Source: Chinchilla lanigera
Lineage: Eukaryota; Chordata; Mammalia; Rodentia; Chinchillidae
DNA length: 64,000 bases
NCBI RefSeq assembly: GCF_000276665.1
Contig: NW_004955518.1
Coordinates: 163,106 to 227,105 of the forward strand
Direction of reading: 5' to 3'
The notes below the pieces were generated by a model. The model saw nothing but the letters and a program-made list of their open reading frames with translations, did no database searches and was not told the origin of the DNA. Positions 23,853-34,049 of this stretch are shown piece after piece. Made by a program: the position numbers and the translations under genes. Position 1 is the stretch's first letter, and every line of letters starts with the position of its first letter.

Positions 23853-24868
23853 GTTTGATAATGAATGTAGAAATCTTAGTCTCTCTCTCCCCTGGCAGCT
23901 CAGCAAAGCTGCTAGTGTCCCTAGTTTTCTTGTTGGTCAGGTTTGCCCCTCAGTGTCCACTGAGATGCACTGCTTAGTATGGCATTTCCAGCAGATGGTG
24001 AACTATATCTAGTTCTCCCAGGTCTCAGACACAGGCCATGGTGTCAGCTGATGTCAGTCCATCTGATCCAACATCCCCTCGCATTTCAGGGCACATGTAT
24101 GACTCAGAATCATGTTGCACTGGTGGTGCAACCCTGGACCAGTGACATGTGTCCCCCAGCAGTTCAGGCTACAGGCAAACCCAGGCAAGAACTGCAGGGT
24201 CAACAGTGTGTGGATCATCTGATTCTGTGTCTCCAGGCAGCTCAGGATGCACACAGGAACTAGACACAGGCTAGACTGCTGGTGATATTGGACCGCCTGT
24301 GTCTGTGACCTCCAGGATGTCAGGGCACAAGTAAAGTCCAGACTGAAACCACAGTGCCAGCAGCTCATGGAGTGCCCACTCCAGTACCTCACTGGGCACT
24401 GGGCACATGCAGAGGGGGCCCACATATGAACCCCACTGAGCAGTTTGTGGGTCTTCTGAGTGAGGATTTCCTGTTGCACTGGGCAATGAAGGGCAAAGAC
24501 TCAGACTGTACTGCTGGTGGGGTTGTGGGTCACCCACTCTGCCCCTAGGAAGTAGATACAAAGTACCTGGTTCTCTTTGCAGCATTTGGCTGTGAATCAT
24601 GTTGTCAGCAGGTTGCAGCCCACCTGATTCTGCATTTCATCAGTGCAGGATGCGCAGGGAAGCCAGATGCGGGCCACACTGACAGAGATCACAGACTGCC
24701 TGTGTCTGAGAGCTCCAGGACATCTGGGTGCAAGTAAAGCCCAAACCTGAACTGTGGTGCCAGCACCTTGAGGAGCACCTGCTCCAGTACCTCACTTGGC
24801 ACTGGGTACATGCAGAGAGGGCCCATACGTGAACCCCAGTGAGAGCAGTTCGTGGGCCTTCTGAGTCT
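23853..24868 (-). promoter_or_regulatory. L1-C 5' UTR with about 1.5-2 tandem ~400-bp monomers
   Basis: The block at about 24290-24460 ('gcctgtgtctgtgacctccagga' to 'gggtcttctgag') recurs at about 24695-24868 ('gcctgtgtctgagagctccagga' to 'gggccttctgag'). The offset is about 402-405 bp, with clear base-by-base similarity. This is tandem monomer organisation ahead of ORF1. Promoter activity is inferred from comparison with mouse monomeric L1 promoters. Confidence 0.75.
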
Positions 24869-24974
24869 CAATATACCATTTAGAAAATGAAGGTTTGGAA
24901 AGATTCACTCATTTACAGGTACTGAAATAGGACTTAACCATTAAGGATCTGAAACATGTGTCCCAAAAAATACA

Positions 24975-25070
24975 CATGATGTTTTTGTTGTTTGTTTTGG
25001 TACCTGGGCTTGATCCCCAGATCTTCTTAAGTTGCATCCCTAGGATTTTTCTTTTTAAAGACAGGGTCTC
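24975..25070 (-). mobile_element. B1+ID composite SINE, left part (split by LTR)
   Basis: The plus strand shows the antisense ID module ('ggtacctgggcttgatccccagatctt') followed by the start of an antisense B1 module ('aaagacagggtctc'). The rest of the B1 module resumes after the LTR at 25457. Confidence 0.75.
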
Positions 25071-25451
25071 TGTCTCGGTTACTTTTCTCTCACTGCTGGG
25101 ACAAGATACCTGATGCCCAAAATTAAGGAAGGAAAGATTTATTTTGCTTACAGTTTGTGGAGATTTCAGTCTGGACTTGGCAAGTTACAAGGCAGAGTGG
25201 CACATGGCAGAGGGCTACAGCTCATGGCGGCAGAACACAGCAAAGCAACAAGCACACACACAAGGGAGGAAAATTGCCAGAAGCACAAAAGCCAGGAAAT
25301 GGCCCCAAGCAGCCTCTTGCTCTCCTTTACATATGTAAACTATCCACCCCAGGGCGGATGCAGCTCTCACACCCATTATCAATCAAACTCTAAAAGCCTG
25401 CCCCATGACCACATGAGGCTTTGGGGGGACACCCAGATACAAACCATAACA
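25071..25451 (-). mobile_element. Solo MaLR-type LTR nested in a SINE
   Basis: The 381-bp block starts TG and ends CA and is flanked by the exact 5-bp repeat GTCTC (25066-25070 and 25452-25456). A 5-bp duplication is expected for the ERV3/MaLR class. On the minus strand it opens TGTTATGGTTTGTATCTGGG and contains 'cccccaaagcctcatgtgg', the layout of MST/MT/ORR-type LTRs. No internal region is present, so it is a solo LTR. Confidence 0.85.
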
Positions 25452-25456
25452 GTCTC

Positions 25457-25540
25457 ACAGTTGAAAACTTGCCTATTTGGGGCTCAAATTTATGATCCTC
25501 CTGCCTCAGCCTCCCAGAACATTACCACTGTCCTGAGGGA
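25457..25540 (-). mobile_element. B1+ID composite SINE, right part
   Basis: 'tttggggctcaaatttatgatcctcctgcctcagcctcccagaacatta' is the antisense B1 body that completes the SINE begun at 24975. The LTR at 25071-25451 separates the two halves. Confidence 0.75.
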
Positions 25541-25677
25541 CAAGGGATGATCCTTAAACTTGAATCTAATTTTAGCCAGAACTTCTCACCTTCACTATTA
25601 ATAAAAATCAGATTAAGTTATCATTTTAGTTACAAAAAACAAAAAACATCAGCCTCACAAAAAATCCAAACTTGAGC

Positions 25678-25802
25678 AGAGCATGGTGAAGAATGCCTAT
25701 AATCCTAGCACTTGGGGAGGCTGAGGCAGCATTGCAAGTTTGAGGAAATCCTTGTCTATACGTAAGACCCTATCTTAAACCTTTTTTTTTTTTTTTTAAT
25801 AA
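25678..25802 (+). mobile_element. Truncated B1-type SINE
   Basis: It contains 'gagcatggtgaagaatgcctataatcctagcacttggggaggctgaggcag' and 'taagaccctatctta', followed by a T-run instead of an A-tail at about 25783-25797. Confidence 0.75.
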
Positions 25803-26940
25803 AAGACCAGATTTAATCAGAGGAAAAATGTTGTCATCCAAGCAAGAATGGATATTTCACCATGAACTTTAGTATCACTTTTTCTAATTTATGTTCTCCT
25901 CAGACCATGTTTCTTTCTTAAGTGTCAAGAGCATACTAGATATGCAGATATTAATTATCACACAGAAGAGTGCTGTCTGCCACATTCAAGTTCCAATCTA
26001 TTTCCTAGTGCTTTCTGCTCATTCATCTCACAGCCAGGAAGAGCCAGGTGAAGACCAGGCCTTGTGCTGGATGGCAGGAGAATGTGCTGAACCGATGCAC
26101 ACCACACAATTCCATTTTTCTAATGGTGTTCTTTATTTAAATTTTTTAAAATAAATGAATATTAGAAAAATACATATACAAAATGCTCATAGGACTGAAT
26201 AAAGAAAAACTCTCCACAGGTTCCTAGAAGTGCCTTATCATTGCCCCAATCCTCACATCCTTTACTCGCAAGTCTGAATGTATATTCCCGCAGGTAATTG
26301 ATAGCAGCATCAGAGAAATATTCAGACAAGAGCTGGAAAAGACAATAAAAAGTGAGGCATGTTCTAGATATAAGACATTCTTCCTCAATTACTAAGATGA
26401 ACATCTGCTTAAACACCAGATTTGTAAGTGTACAAAAATACACAAAAGAGCATTATAAAATGAGGAGGAGGAACTCCTCTGCTATTAATATTAAATACAG
26501 CAAGATCTATAAAACACAGCCTCAAGGTCCTAGATTTGGAACTGTGGAAGCTTGTTCTAGACCAGTGTAGGATGTTGCTATAGGCCATGACCCTGCAGAA
26601 GATGACCAATAATACAAGTGCTGCACCACACTATGGAGAGATCAACACAAATGACACCTTTGCTTTAGGGGCTGTAAGTTCCAGTTCCTTGTGCTTCCAA
26701 CAGAAAAGTCAGCATTTAACATCGAGTTATGACATATTCATCGTGAACGAGGAGAGATTGGAAAGTTGCTGTTTTTTTTGGGAAGCTGAGGTGGAAAGGT
26801 GGCAAGTTGAGGGCTGGCCTGGGATGCGCGGCCCTTTCTCAAACACCAGACAGGGAGAATGTAAGTCATTTCAGAAAGCAGAACTTCCCATCCTTACTTG
26901 TTTCAACAATTTCCCAAATTGCCTGAGGAATCCAAATGTT
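25803..26940. other. Unassigned sequence with one weak minus-strand exon candidate
   Basis: Apart from the candidate at 26162-26332, listed separately, I see no recognised gene or repeat. Confidence 0.4.
26162..26332 (-). other. Weak candidate terminal coding exon
   Basis: On the minus strand a pyrimidine tract and CAG acceptor (TATTGTCTTTTCCAG) lead into 56 open codons (LLSEYFSDAAINYLREYTFR at the start). They end in a stop at 26164-26162. An AATAAA signal follows 24 bases later, at 26137-26132. I do not recognise the product, and an open stretch of this length can occur by chance. No matching upstream exon was identified. It could be a relic exon or coincidence. Confidence 0.22.
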
Positions 26941-26941
26941 T

Positions 26942-27058
26942 AAAAAAGTTGTGGTGACATGCATCTGTAATCCCAGCACTGGGGAGACTGAGACAGGAGG
27001 ACTGCCATAAGTTTGAGGCCAGACCCAACTACACAGCAAGACCATGTCTAAAAAAGAA
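26942..27058 (+). mobile_element. B1-type SINE
   Basis: 'gtggtgacatgcatctgtaatcccagcactggggagactgagacaggaggactgcc' and 'cacagcaagaccatgtctaaaaaa' give a clear B1 body and A-tail in the plus orientation. Confidence 0.85.
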
Positions 27059-27900
27059 AGTAGTAGAGATATTTGTAAAGAAGGGATATACTAAAGTAGA
27101 GAAAAAGAAGAGACTCCTGAATATGGACTTAATAGAAGAGGAAAGATATGAGTCCGTCTCTACCATGAACTCTGACATATGTATGGATTAATTTATGTGA
27201 ACATTGCCTCTTATACCAGGCCAGGAGGAAAGAACCCCCAAAAGCTGGCATCCCTGGCTCCACTCTGTGGCTCTGGGTTCAGTTCCAGGAAGCTTCAGTA
27301 CCACTTGTGGAACACGACAGAGCCACCAGTCTCCTGTCCCTGTCCCCTGCAGCTCCACACTGAGGATCTCATCCATTTGGTGAGGGGTTGCTCGTGAAAC
27401 ATGTTGTACTTCACTACTGAAAAAGGGCAAGAGGATGCCATAGTTATGTGTACATCTAATAACAAGAAAAATGCCAGGCAGCTATTCCCTTGGTGAGTTC
27501 ATGACACATGCCAAAGCTGTTCTGTTCCCCAGAAGGAGCAGCTAAGAAGCAGGTACCCCTCTAAGAGCTCACTCACCTCTCTGGTAATTATTTCTTGAAG
27601 ACATCAAAGTTAGTAAAGCAAACAGCTTGTCCACCACTCTTTGTCTGATGGACCTCTCCCTAAATCCAAGAGAAAAGGCCATGGTTATGCTTAGATACAT
27701 CTGCATCATAAACACATGCACATCATATTTCACATTACCTCAAGATTCTACTGTTTTATCCAAACTCTCACCCACAAAAGTTGATGGTGCTTGGGCTGCC
27801 AGGTGTGTACAAATCAAGTTGAGTGCATATCCCTAATGTTCCTGACTGCGGGGTAAAGATACTGTAATTCTTTGTTCTACCTGTAATTTAAAAACTAACC
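27059..27900. other. Unassigned single-copy sequence
   Basis: No recognised repeat or gene. The minus-strand open frame at 27430-27188 has a decent pyrimidine tract upstream but no identifiable domain. Confidence 0.45.
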
Positions 27901-27901
27901 T

Positions 27902-28035
27902 GTAAACTGGATGAGATGACACGTGCCTGTCATCCCAGCAGTTAGAAGGATGAAGCAGGAGGATTTTGAGGTTGAGGCCAGTCTGGACTACAGATCTAGA
28001 TCCTCCCTCAAACCCAAAGGAAGAATAGAATGACA
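27902..28035 (+). mobile_element. Diverged B1-type SINE
   Basis: 'gatgacacgtgcctgtcatcccagcagttagaaggatgaagcaggaggattttgaggttgaggccagtctggacta' marks the B1 body in plus orientation. Confidence 0.75.
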
Positions 28036-29094
28036 GTGAATTAAGGATGAAGAAAGGTGCCAGAACTTTATGCACATTCCAAGGCACTGTGCCCTCCTCT
28101 TAGCTGACCTCCCATCTTTACACAGTGGTCCTATTTTTAATTATTTCTAAGCACTACCCTCTAAACTGAATTTTAAATGAAAAGATTTTTTTCCATGATT
28201 GTCTTTTATTTTCCCATTATCCCTATTCACTGCTTTTGAGATGTCAGGAACTTAGTGATTCCATACATGAAAATTTTGAATGCATTCGGCAGAGTATGAA
28301 ATATAATGATGCTGGCTGGTTGGTCTTGGCCTCACTGGACAAACTTGGGAAGGAAAATAAGGAGCTCAAAGATTCATATTCCCATCTCCAGATCCAGACA
28401 AGAAATGTGACAGTTTCTAAGTATGTCTTAATGGAAAATCTTTCTTTTAGCCACAAAAGCTGAGATTTCAGAAACCTAGGTGCAGTCCCACATAATTTGA
28501 TTAGCTGAACTGCAACATAAATTTAATGCTCAGCCTCAAAGCGTATCTGAGGCAAAGGTGAGGGCACTGGTCGGAAAAGTATGGGATCCCATAAATTGGG
28601 ATGGAGATGTGTGGGAGGATCCTGAGGAGGCTGAGGATGTTGAGTTCCTAGATTCTGATGAGATTATTTTGCCAGAGCAGGAGATTTCCCCACCTGCTGT
28701 GGCAGAGGCATTGTGGCCTCCACCTCCTGTAGTGTTAGTGTCTCCTAGTATGCCTGGGGAGGCTAATCCAGTGTCAGTCAAGCAGGATAGTGCTGACACT
28801 CCTCAAGACCCACCCTCGTCACCCATTTTTGCCTCTAGGTCCATAACCAAGCTCAAATCTCATAAGGCTCATAAGGGTGATGTACAAAGTATGACCCATG
28901 AGGAGGTCCACTATTTTCCCAAAGAGCTTCTTGAGTTTTCTAACTCTTATACACAGAGGTCTAACAAGCAAGTGTGGGAATGGATTTTATGGGTGTGGGA
29001 TAATGGTGGCAAAAACATACACCTGGATGAGGCAGTTTGTTGATATGGCCCCATTAAGCAGGTGTCAGATGTAGATTCTATTTCTGTCCAGGGG

Positions 29095-29470
29095 TGACAG
29101 GTCCCGAGAAGGAGCTACCCACGAATGAAAAGTAAGAAAAACAAGAAAAACAAGAGAGACATAATTCTGGGATCAGGGGCTTACAACATCTCAGACTGCA
29201 GTCTCGATTAACAATATCAGTCACCTTTTATTGAGCAAGAACCAAGGGTGTAGCTAGTACAAATGGGTGGATATCAAATGTTTTAGTAACGATAATATAG
29301 CTAATAAAAGGATTATCCTTCTCCACATGTAATCTGACACATGCCTGTAATCCCAGCACTTGACAGGCTGAGACAGGAGGATTATAAACTCAAGGACAGT
29401 CCTGGCTGTATAGTGAAGCCTTATCTTAAGAAACCTTAACAAATAATTAAAAAATCATTATGTGTCCTCA
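29095..29470 (-). mobile_element. Antisense LTR fragment, ERVK-like, inserted in the gag relic
   Basis: On the minus strand the piece carries a poly(A) signal in 'cttgctcaataaaagg' (about 29225-29240). It then has a U5-like stretch ending 'ctccttctcgggacctgtca'. With TG at 29095 and CA at 29469-29470 the block is LTR-like, flanked by GGGG and GGGC, a weak short duplication. A SINE sits inside. The family is uncertain; the ERVK reading rests on the U5-like end only. Confidence 0.4.
29325..29445 (+). mobile_element. B1-type SINE inside the LTR fragment
   Basis: 'tgacacatgcctgtaatcccagcacttgacaggctgagacaggaggattataaactcaagga' followed by 'cttatcttaagaaacc' is a B1 body in plus orientation. The phrase CCTTCTCCACA occurs both just before it (about 29316) and again near 29493, but the second copy belongs to the gag sequence, so I do not call it a target duplication. 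Confidence 0.75.
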
Positions 29471-29796
29471 GGGCTTTCTCTAACAAAAGAATGTCCTTCT
29501 CCACAAATAGGTATTCTGAATTTAATCCTACAGCACACCGAGTAAAGAAAGGTATTAATGGTTTATTTGGCTGGTTGGCAGAAGTATGGCTCAAAAGATG
29601 GCCCACTGTGAATGAGCTAAAGAAGCCTGATATTTCATGGTTTACTGTTGATGAAGGGATTCAGAGGCTTAGGGAAATGGGAATGGTGAAGTGGATCTGT
29701 AGTGTTAAACTTACTCCTCCACATAAGGATGACCCAGAAAATATACGCTTCACTAACAATTTGAGAAACAGATTTGTGGACACCTGTGGCAGACAG

Positions 29797-29950
29797 GAAG
29801 TCCTCACTCAGAAGCCCCAGGGACTGCTCTCGCATGCGCGAGTGAGCCCTCCCTGCACATGCCCTGTGCCGAGTGAGGGAGTGCTCCAAGACCTGCTGGT
29901 CCCGTGGATCGAGTCCATGCTTTACTCCCACTGCCACGATTCCCAGATGA
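29797..29950 (+). repeat. L1 5' UTR monomer fragment at the head of L1-D
   Basis: The stretch from 'gaagtcctcactcagaag' to 'gagtccatgctttact' is the sense counterpart of the monomer seen antisense at about 5448-5320 in L1-A. Key shared words are 'cagggactgctctc', 'catgccctg', 'ctgctggtcc' and 'tccatgctttact'. Confidence 0.85.
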
Positions 29951-29959
29951 AATTCACGG

Positions 29960-32900
29960 AGAGAGCCAGAGAACCACATGATCATCTCAAAAAGCTCCAT
30001 AAACACTTAGAAATTAAACAACCTCCTGAAGAGCCAATGGGTCACAGAAAAAATTAAAGAGGAAATTAAAAAATACCTACATACAAATGAAAATGTAAAT
30101 ACAACTTACTGGGGTCTATGGGATGCAATGAAAGCAGTCCTCAGAGGGAAATTTACAGCAGTGAATCCACACATAAGGAAAACAGAAAGAGAACAAATAA
30201 ACAGCCTAATGGTGTATCTTAAACTTATAGAAGAAGAAAAAAGTCAGACCCAAAGCCAAAAGAAGGGAGGAGATTATAAAGATTAGGGCAGAAATTAATG
30301 CAATGGAGACAAAGAAAACCCTCAAAAAAATGAATGAATCAAATAGTTGGTTCTTTGAAAGAATAAATAAAATTGATAAGCCCCTAGAAAACCTTATCAA
30401 ATAAAGGAAGGAAAGAACTCAGATTCATGCAATAAGGAATGAAAAGGATGAAATTACTACACATTCCACAGAAACTCAGATGATCATTAATACTGATTTT
30501 GAAATTCTTTACTCCCATAGGATAGAAAACTCAAAAGAAATGGACAGATTCCAAGATATGTATGAATTACCAAAGTTGATTCAAGAAGATAGAAAATTCC
30601 TAAACAACCCAATATCAATTAATGAGACTGAAAATCTGATCCAAAACCTACCAACAAAGACAGCCTTGGGTCCTTTTCATTCACAGCAGAATTTTTCAAG
30701 AAATTCAGAGAAGATCTAATACCAACCCTCCTCAAACTCTTCAATGAAATTGAAAAGGAAGCAATTCCTCACTCATTTCTGGAGGGAGGTATTATACTGA
30801 TATCAAAACCAGAGAAAGACCCAAAGAAGAAAGAGAACTACAGACCAATCGCCCTAATGAAAATACATGCAAAGATACTCAATAAAATACTAACAAATAG
30901 AATGTAGCAAATCATCAAGAGACTCATACATCACGACCAAGTCAGATTCATTCCAGGAATGCAGGGTTGGTTCAATATTCACAAAACTATAAATGTTACA
31001 CCCCATATCAATGGAACCAAAGACAACAACCACATGATCATCTCAATAGATGCAGAAAAAGCTATTGAGAGGGTCCAGCATGCATTCATAATAAAAATTC
31101 TACAGAAAATTGGAATAGATGGTATTTACCTTAACCTGATCAAAGCCATCTATGACAATCCAACAGCCAACATCATTCTCAATGGACAAAAACTGAAAGG
31201 TTTTATTGAAAATTGGGAACAAGACAAGGATGTCCTCTGTCACCACTCCTGCTCAATAGAGTTCTGGAACCATTAGCCAGAGAAATTAGACAAGAGAGAG
31301 AAATAAAAGCAATAAGGATAGGAAAGGAAGAAGTAAAACTATCACTATTTGCAGATGACATGATACTTTATATGGACGACCTCAAAACCTCCACTAGAAG
31401 ACTCCTTGAATTAATCATGAAATTCAGCAGTGTAGTTGGATACAGCATCATCACCCAAAAATCAATTCTTATACACAACCATTCTTATACACAACAACAA
31501 ACAGACTGAGAGAAAAATTAAGGAAACCGTACTTTTCACAATAACATCCAAGAAATTCAAATATTTAGGAATCAATCTAACAAAAGAATTAAAAGATCTA
31601 TTCAGTGAAAACTACATGCATTCTGATAAAAGAGATCAAAGAGGATATCCATAAATGGAAAACTATTCCTTGCTCATAGGTAGGGAGAATCAACATTGTG
31701 AAAAGGACCATACTCCCAAAACTGCTATATAGATTCAATGCAATTCCCAATAAACTACCATTAGCATACATCACAGATCTCGAGAAAACATGCCTTAAAT
31801 TCATCTGGAACAAGAAGAGATCCAGAATAGCAAAAGCAATCCTGGGCAACAAGGACAAGTCAGGTGAAATCACAATCCCTAACCTGAAATTATACTACAA
31901 AGCTACTGTAACAAAATCAAACTGATACTGGCTGAAACACAGACCTGAGGATCAAAGGAACAGACTGGATGAAACAGCCACAACCAAAAACCCACTCAGC
32001 CACCTCATCTTTGATAAAGGGTCCAAACAAACTCAGTGGAAGAATGATAACCTCTTTAATAAATAGTGCTGGAAAAATTGGCTTGCCAACTGTCAAAGAC
32101 TGAAAATAGACCCAAGTGTGTCACCATGCACCAAACTCAAGTCAAAATGGNNNNNNNNNNNNNNNNNNNNNNNNNNNNNNNNNNNNNNNNNNNNNNNNNN
32201 NNNNNNNNNNNNNNNNNNNNNNNNNNNNNNNNNNNNNNNNNNNNNNNNNNNNNNNNNNNNNNNNNNNNNNNNNNNNNNNNNNNNNNNNNNNNNNNNNNNN
32301 NNNNNNNNNNNNNNNNNNNNNNNNNNNNNNNNNNNNNNNNNNNNNNNNNNNNNNNNNNNNNNNNNNNNNNNNNNNNNNNNNNNNNNNNNNNNNNNNNNNN
32401 NNNNNNNNNNNNNNNNNNNNNNNNNNNNNNNNNNNNNNNNNNNNNNNNNNNNNNNNNNNNNNNNNNNNNNNNNNNNNNNNNNNNNNNNNNNNNNNNNNNN
32501 NNNNNNNNNNNNNNNNNNNNNNNNNNNNNNNNNNNNNNNNNNNNNNNNNNNNNNNNNNNNNNNNNNNNNNNNTGAGATTCCACCGTACCCCAGTAAGAAT
32601 GGCTAGCATTAAGAAATCAACCAATCACAAATGCTGGCGAGGTTGTGGAGAAATAGTAACCCTTCTCCACTGCTGGTGGGAATGCAGACTGGTGAAACCA
32701 TTGTGGAGATCAGTGTAGAGATTCCTCGAGAAAACTTGGACTAGAGGTCCCATTCAACCCAGCTATTCCCTTTCTGGGTATTTTCCCAGAATATCTACAA
32801 ACATCATATCACAGTGATATATGTGCACCTATGTTCATAGCAGCAGAATTTCTAATTGCTAAATTGTGGAAGCAACCCAAATGTCCATTCACCGAGGATT

Positions 32901-32960
32901 GCATAAGAAAATTGTGGTACTTTTATATAATGGAATATTACTCATCTGTAAAGAAAGGTA
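29960..32960 (+). pseudogene. L1-D ORF2 relic, reverse transcriptase onward
   Basis: Homology starts in the region after the endonuclease ('agctccataaacacttagaaattaaac') and runs through the reverse transcriptase. The catalytic box FADD is intact at about 31338-31349 ([14 protein letters not shown]). The Cys-rich C-terminal motif [18 protein letters not shown] lies past the gap near 32632-32685. Stops and frameshifts break the frame, and the endonuclease is absent, so it cannot function. Confidence 0.9.
32151..32572. other. Assembly gap (422 N)
   Basis: The run of N lies within L1-D ORF2. In copy B the interval between the same flanking words is roughly 435 bp, so the gap length is close to the expected size. 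Open frames spanning it are meaningless. Confidence 0.99.
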
Positions 32961-33502
32961 AACTCGAGGCTTTATAGGTAAATGGTCAGAACTAGAGATA
33001 ATACTCATAAGTGAAATAAATCAGACCTGCATGTGCAAGCACCACATTGTCTCACTAGTGTAAAACCTGAAAGAGTTAATATAAACTCAGAGGTATGATA
33101 GACATTGTGACATGATACGAAAACGCTCAAGGGTAAAGGGGAACTGGGATGTGGGAAAAGAAAAAGGAAAGGAGAAATTTTGTATGTATGTATATACAGG
33201 ATAGTTAACATAGTTGATCTACTGTCTTCTATTTCTTTGCTGAAAGAAACAGTTAATGAGTCTTGATTGACCAATATTGCATGTCTGTATTTGTTTTAAT
33301 GAGAAACCATTTGAAGATATCACTATGTAATACAATAAGCATTGTTAATTTCCTTCCACTTTGTTTGTAACTCTGTATTGTCTGCACTGTTCTTTTACTA
33401 TTTTGTAAATGGTTGCTGTCTTTTGATGTTTTACTCCTTTTATTTTTATAATAATATAAACCCAAAACTTCATAATAGTAGTAAAAGAATAACAAGAACT
33501 AA

Positions 33503-33562
33503 AAAAAGAATGAAGATGTAGCTTAGTGAAAAGGGTTTGAGTTCAATTCCCAGTACTGTAAA
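33503..33562 (+). mobile_element. Truncated tRNA-derived ID-like SINE
   Basis: 'gaagatgtagcttagtgaaaagggtttgagttcaattcccagtactgtaaaaag' keeps the A box and B box but lacks the anticodon-side middle. It follows directly on the end of L1-D. Confidence 0.75.
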
Positions 33563-34049
33563 AAGAAGAGGAGGAGGAGGAAGAGGAAGTGAAAGCAGCA
33601 GTGGAGGAAGAGAAGAACTGGAGACTAATGAAATGCAACCTGTGTTTAGGGGTGGGATCATTTGTGAGAAGGAACATTACTGAGCAAACTAGACAAATGT
33701 GCATGGCAGTCTGAGGGCTCCTGGTGAGGACACATCAGTATCATTCTTCCAATTGTTATGGTTGGTTATGTGGAAAAACTGTTCTTGCTTTCAGGAAATA
33801 CATGCTAAAGTACTTGGGGGAGACTGAATAATGTATTGTCAATTTATTTTTGAGTGATTGAGGAAAAAGTTATATATATTCATGCAAAGTTTCTGTAAGT
33901 TTGAGATTGTTTTAGAAGACAAGAGGAAAAAAAGAATGGGGAAAAAGACACTTTGGGGAGATATTTTAGATGGTTTCCTACAAGGCAGGGATGTGCTGGG
34001 GTTCCAACTATTAACATAGTGTTGGCAATTCTGTCTAATTATGTAAAAA

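Larger units (their letters stand above)
18440..24868 (-). mobile_element. L1 retrotransposon copy C, near full length
   Basis: On the minus strand it has a monomeric 5' UTR (about 24868-23853), ORF1 relic (23852 to about 22790), ORF2 relic (about 22755-18830) and 3' UTR to 18440. It has the same architecture as copy A. A tRNA-derived SINE interrupts ORF2 at 21130-21231. Both ORFs are broken. Confidence 0.95.
28220..29790 (+). pseudogene. Endogenous retrovirus gag relic, ERV-L/MaLR type, in three pieces
   Basis: Three collinear plus-strand open stretches (28236-28463, 28558-29043 and 29491 to about 29790) read as one Gag-like protein. The first is a leader with charged helical residues. The second has an acidic Trp/Asp-rich segment, a Pro-rich stretch and a capsid-like block with clustered Trp. 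The third continues the capsid region with Trp- and Leu-rich helices. The order and spacing fit ERV-L or MaLR Gag. An antisense LTR and SINE lie between the second and third pieces, and L1-D cuts the end. No pol or env is seen. Frames are interrupted, so it is non-functional. Confidence 0.65.
29792..33500 (+). mobile_element. L1 copy D, internally deleted, with an assembly gap
   Basis: It opens with about 150 bp of L1 5' UTR monomer sequence and passes directly into ORF2 downstream of the endonuclease. ORF1 and the endonuclease coding region are missing. ORF2 continues to about 32960, with a 422-N gap, and the 3' UTR ends near 33500. It interrupts the gag relic. Confidence 0.9.

Noticed and set aside
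29316..29505. CCTTCTCCACA repeated on both sides of a SINE, considered as its target duplication
   Set aside because: The second copy lies well beyond the SINE end, within the resumed gag sequence, so it does not flank the element directly.
32066..32718. Open frames of 148-200 codons
   Set aside because: They exist only because the 422-N gap has no stop codons.
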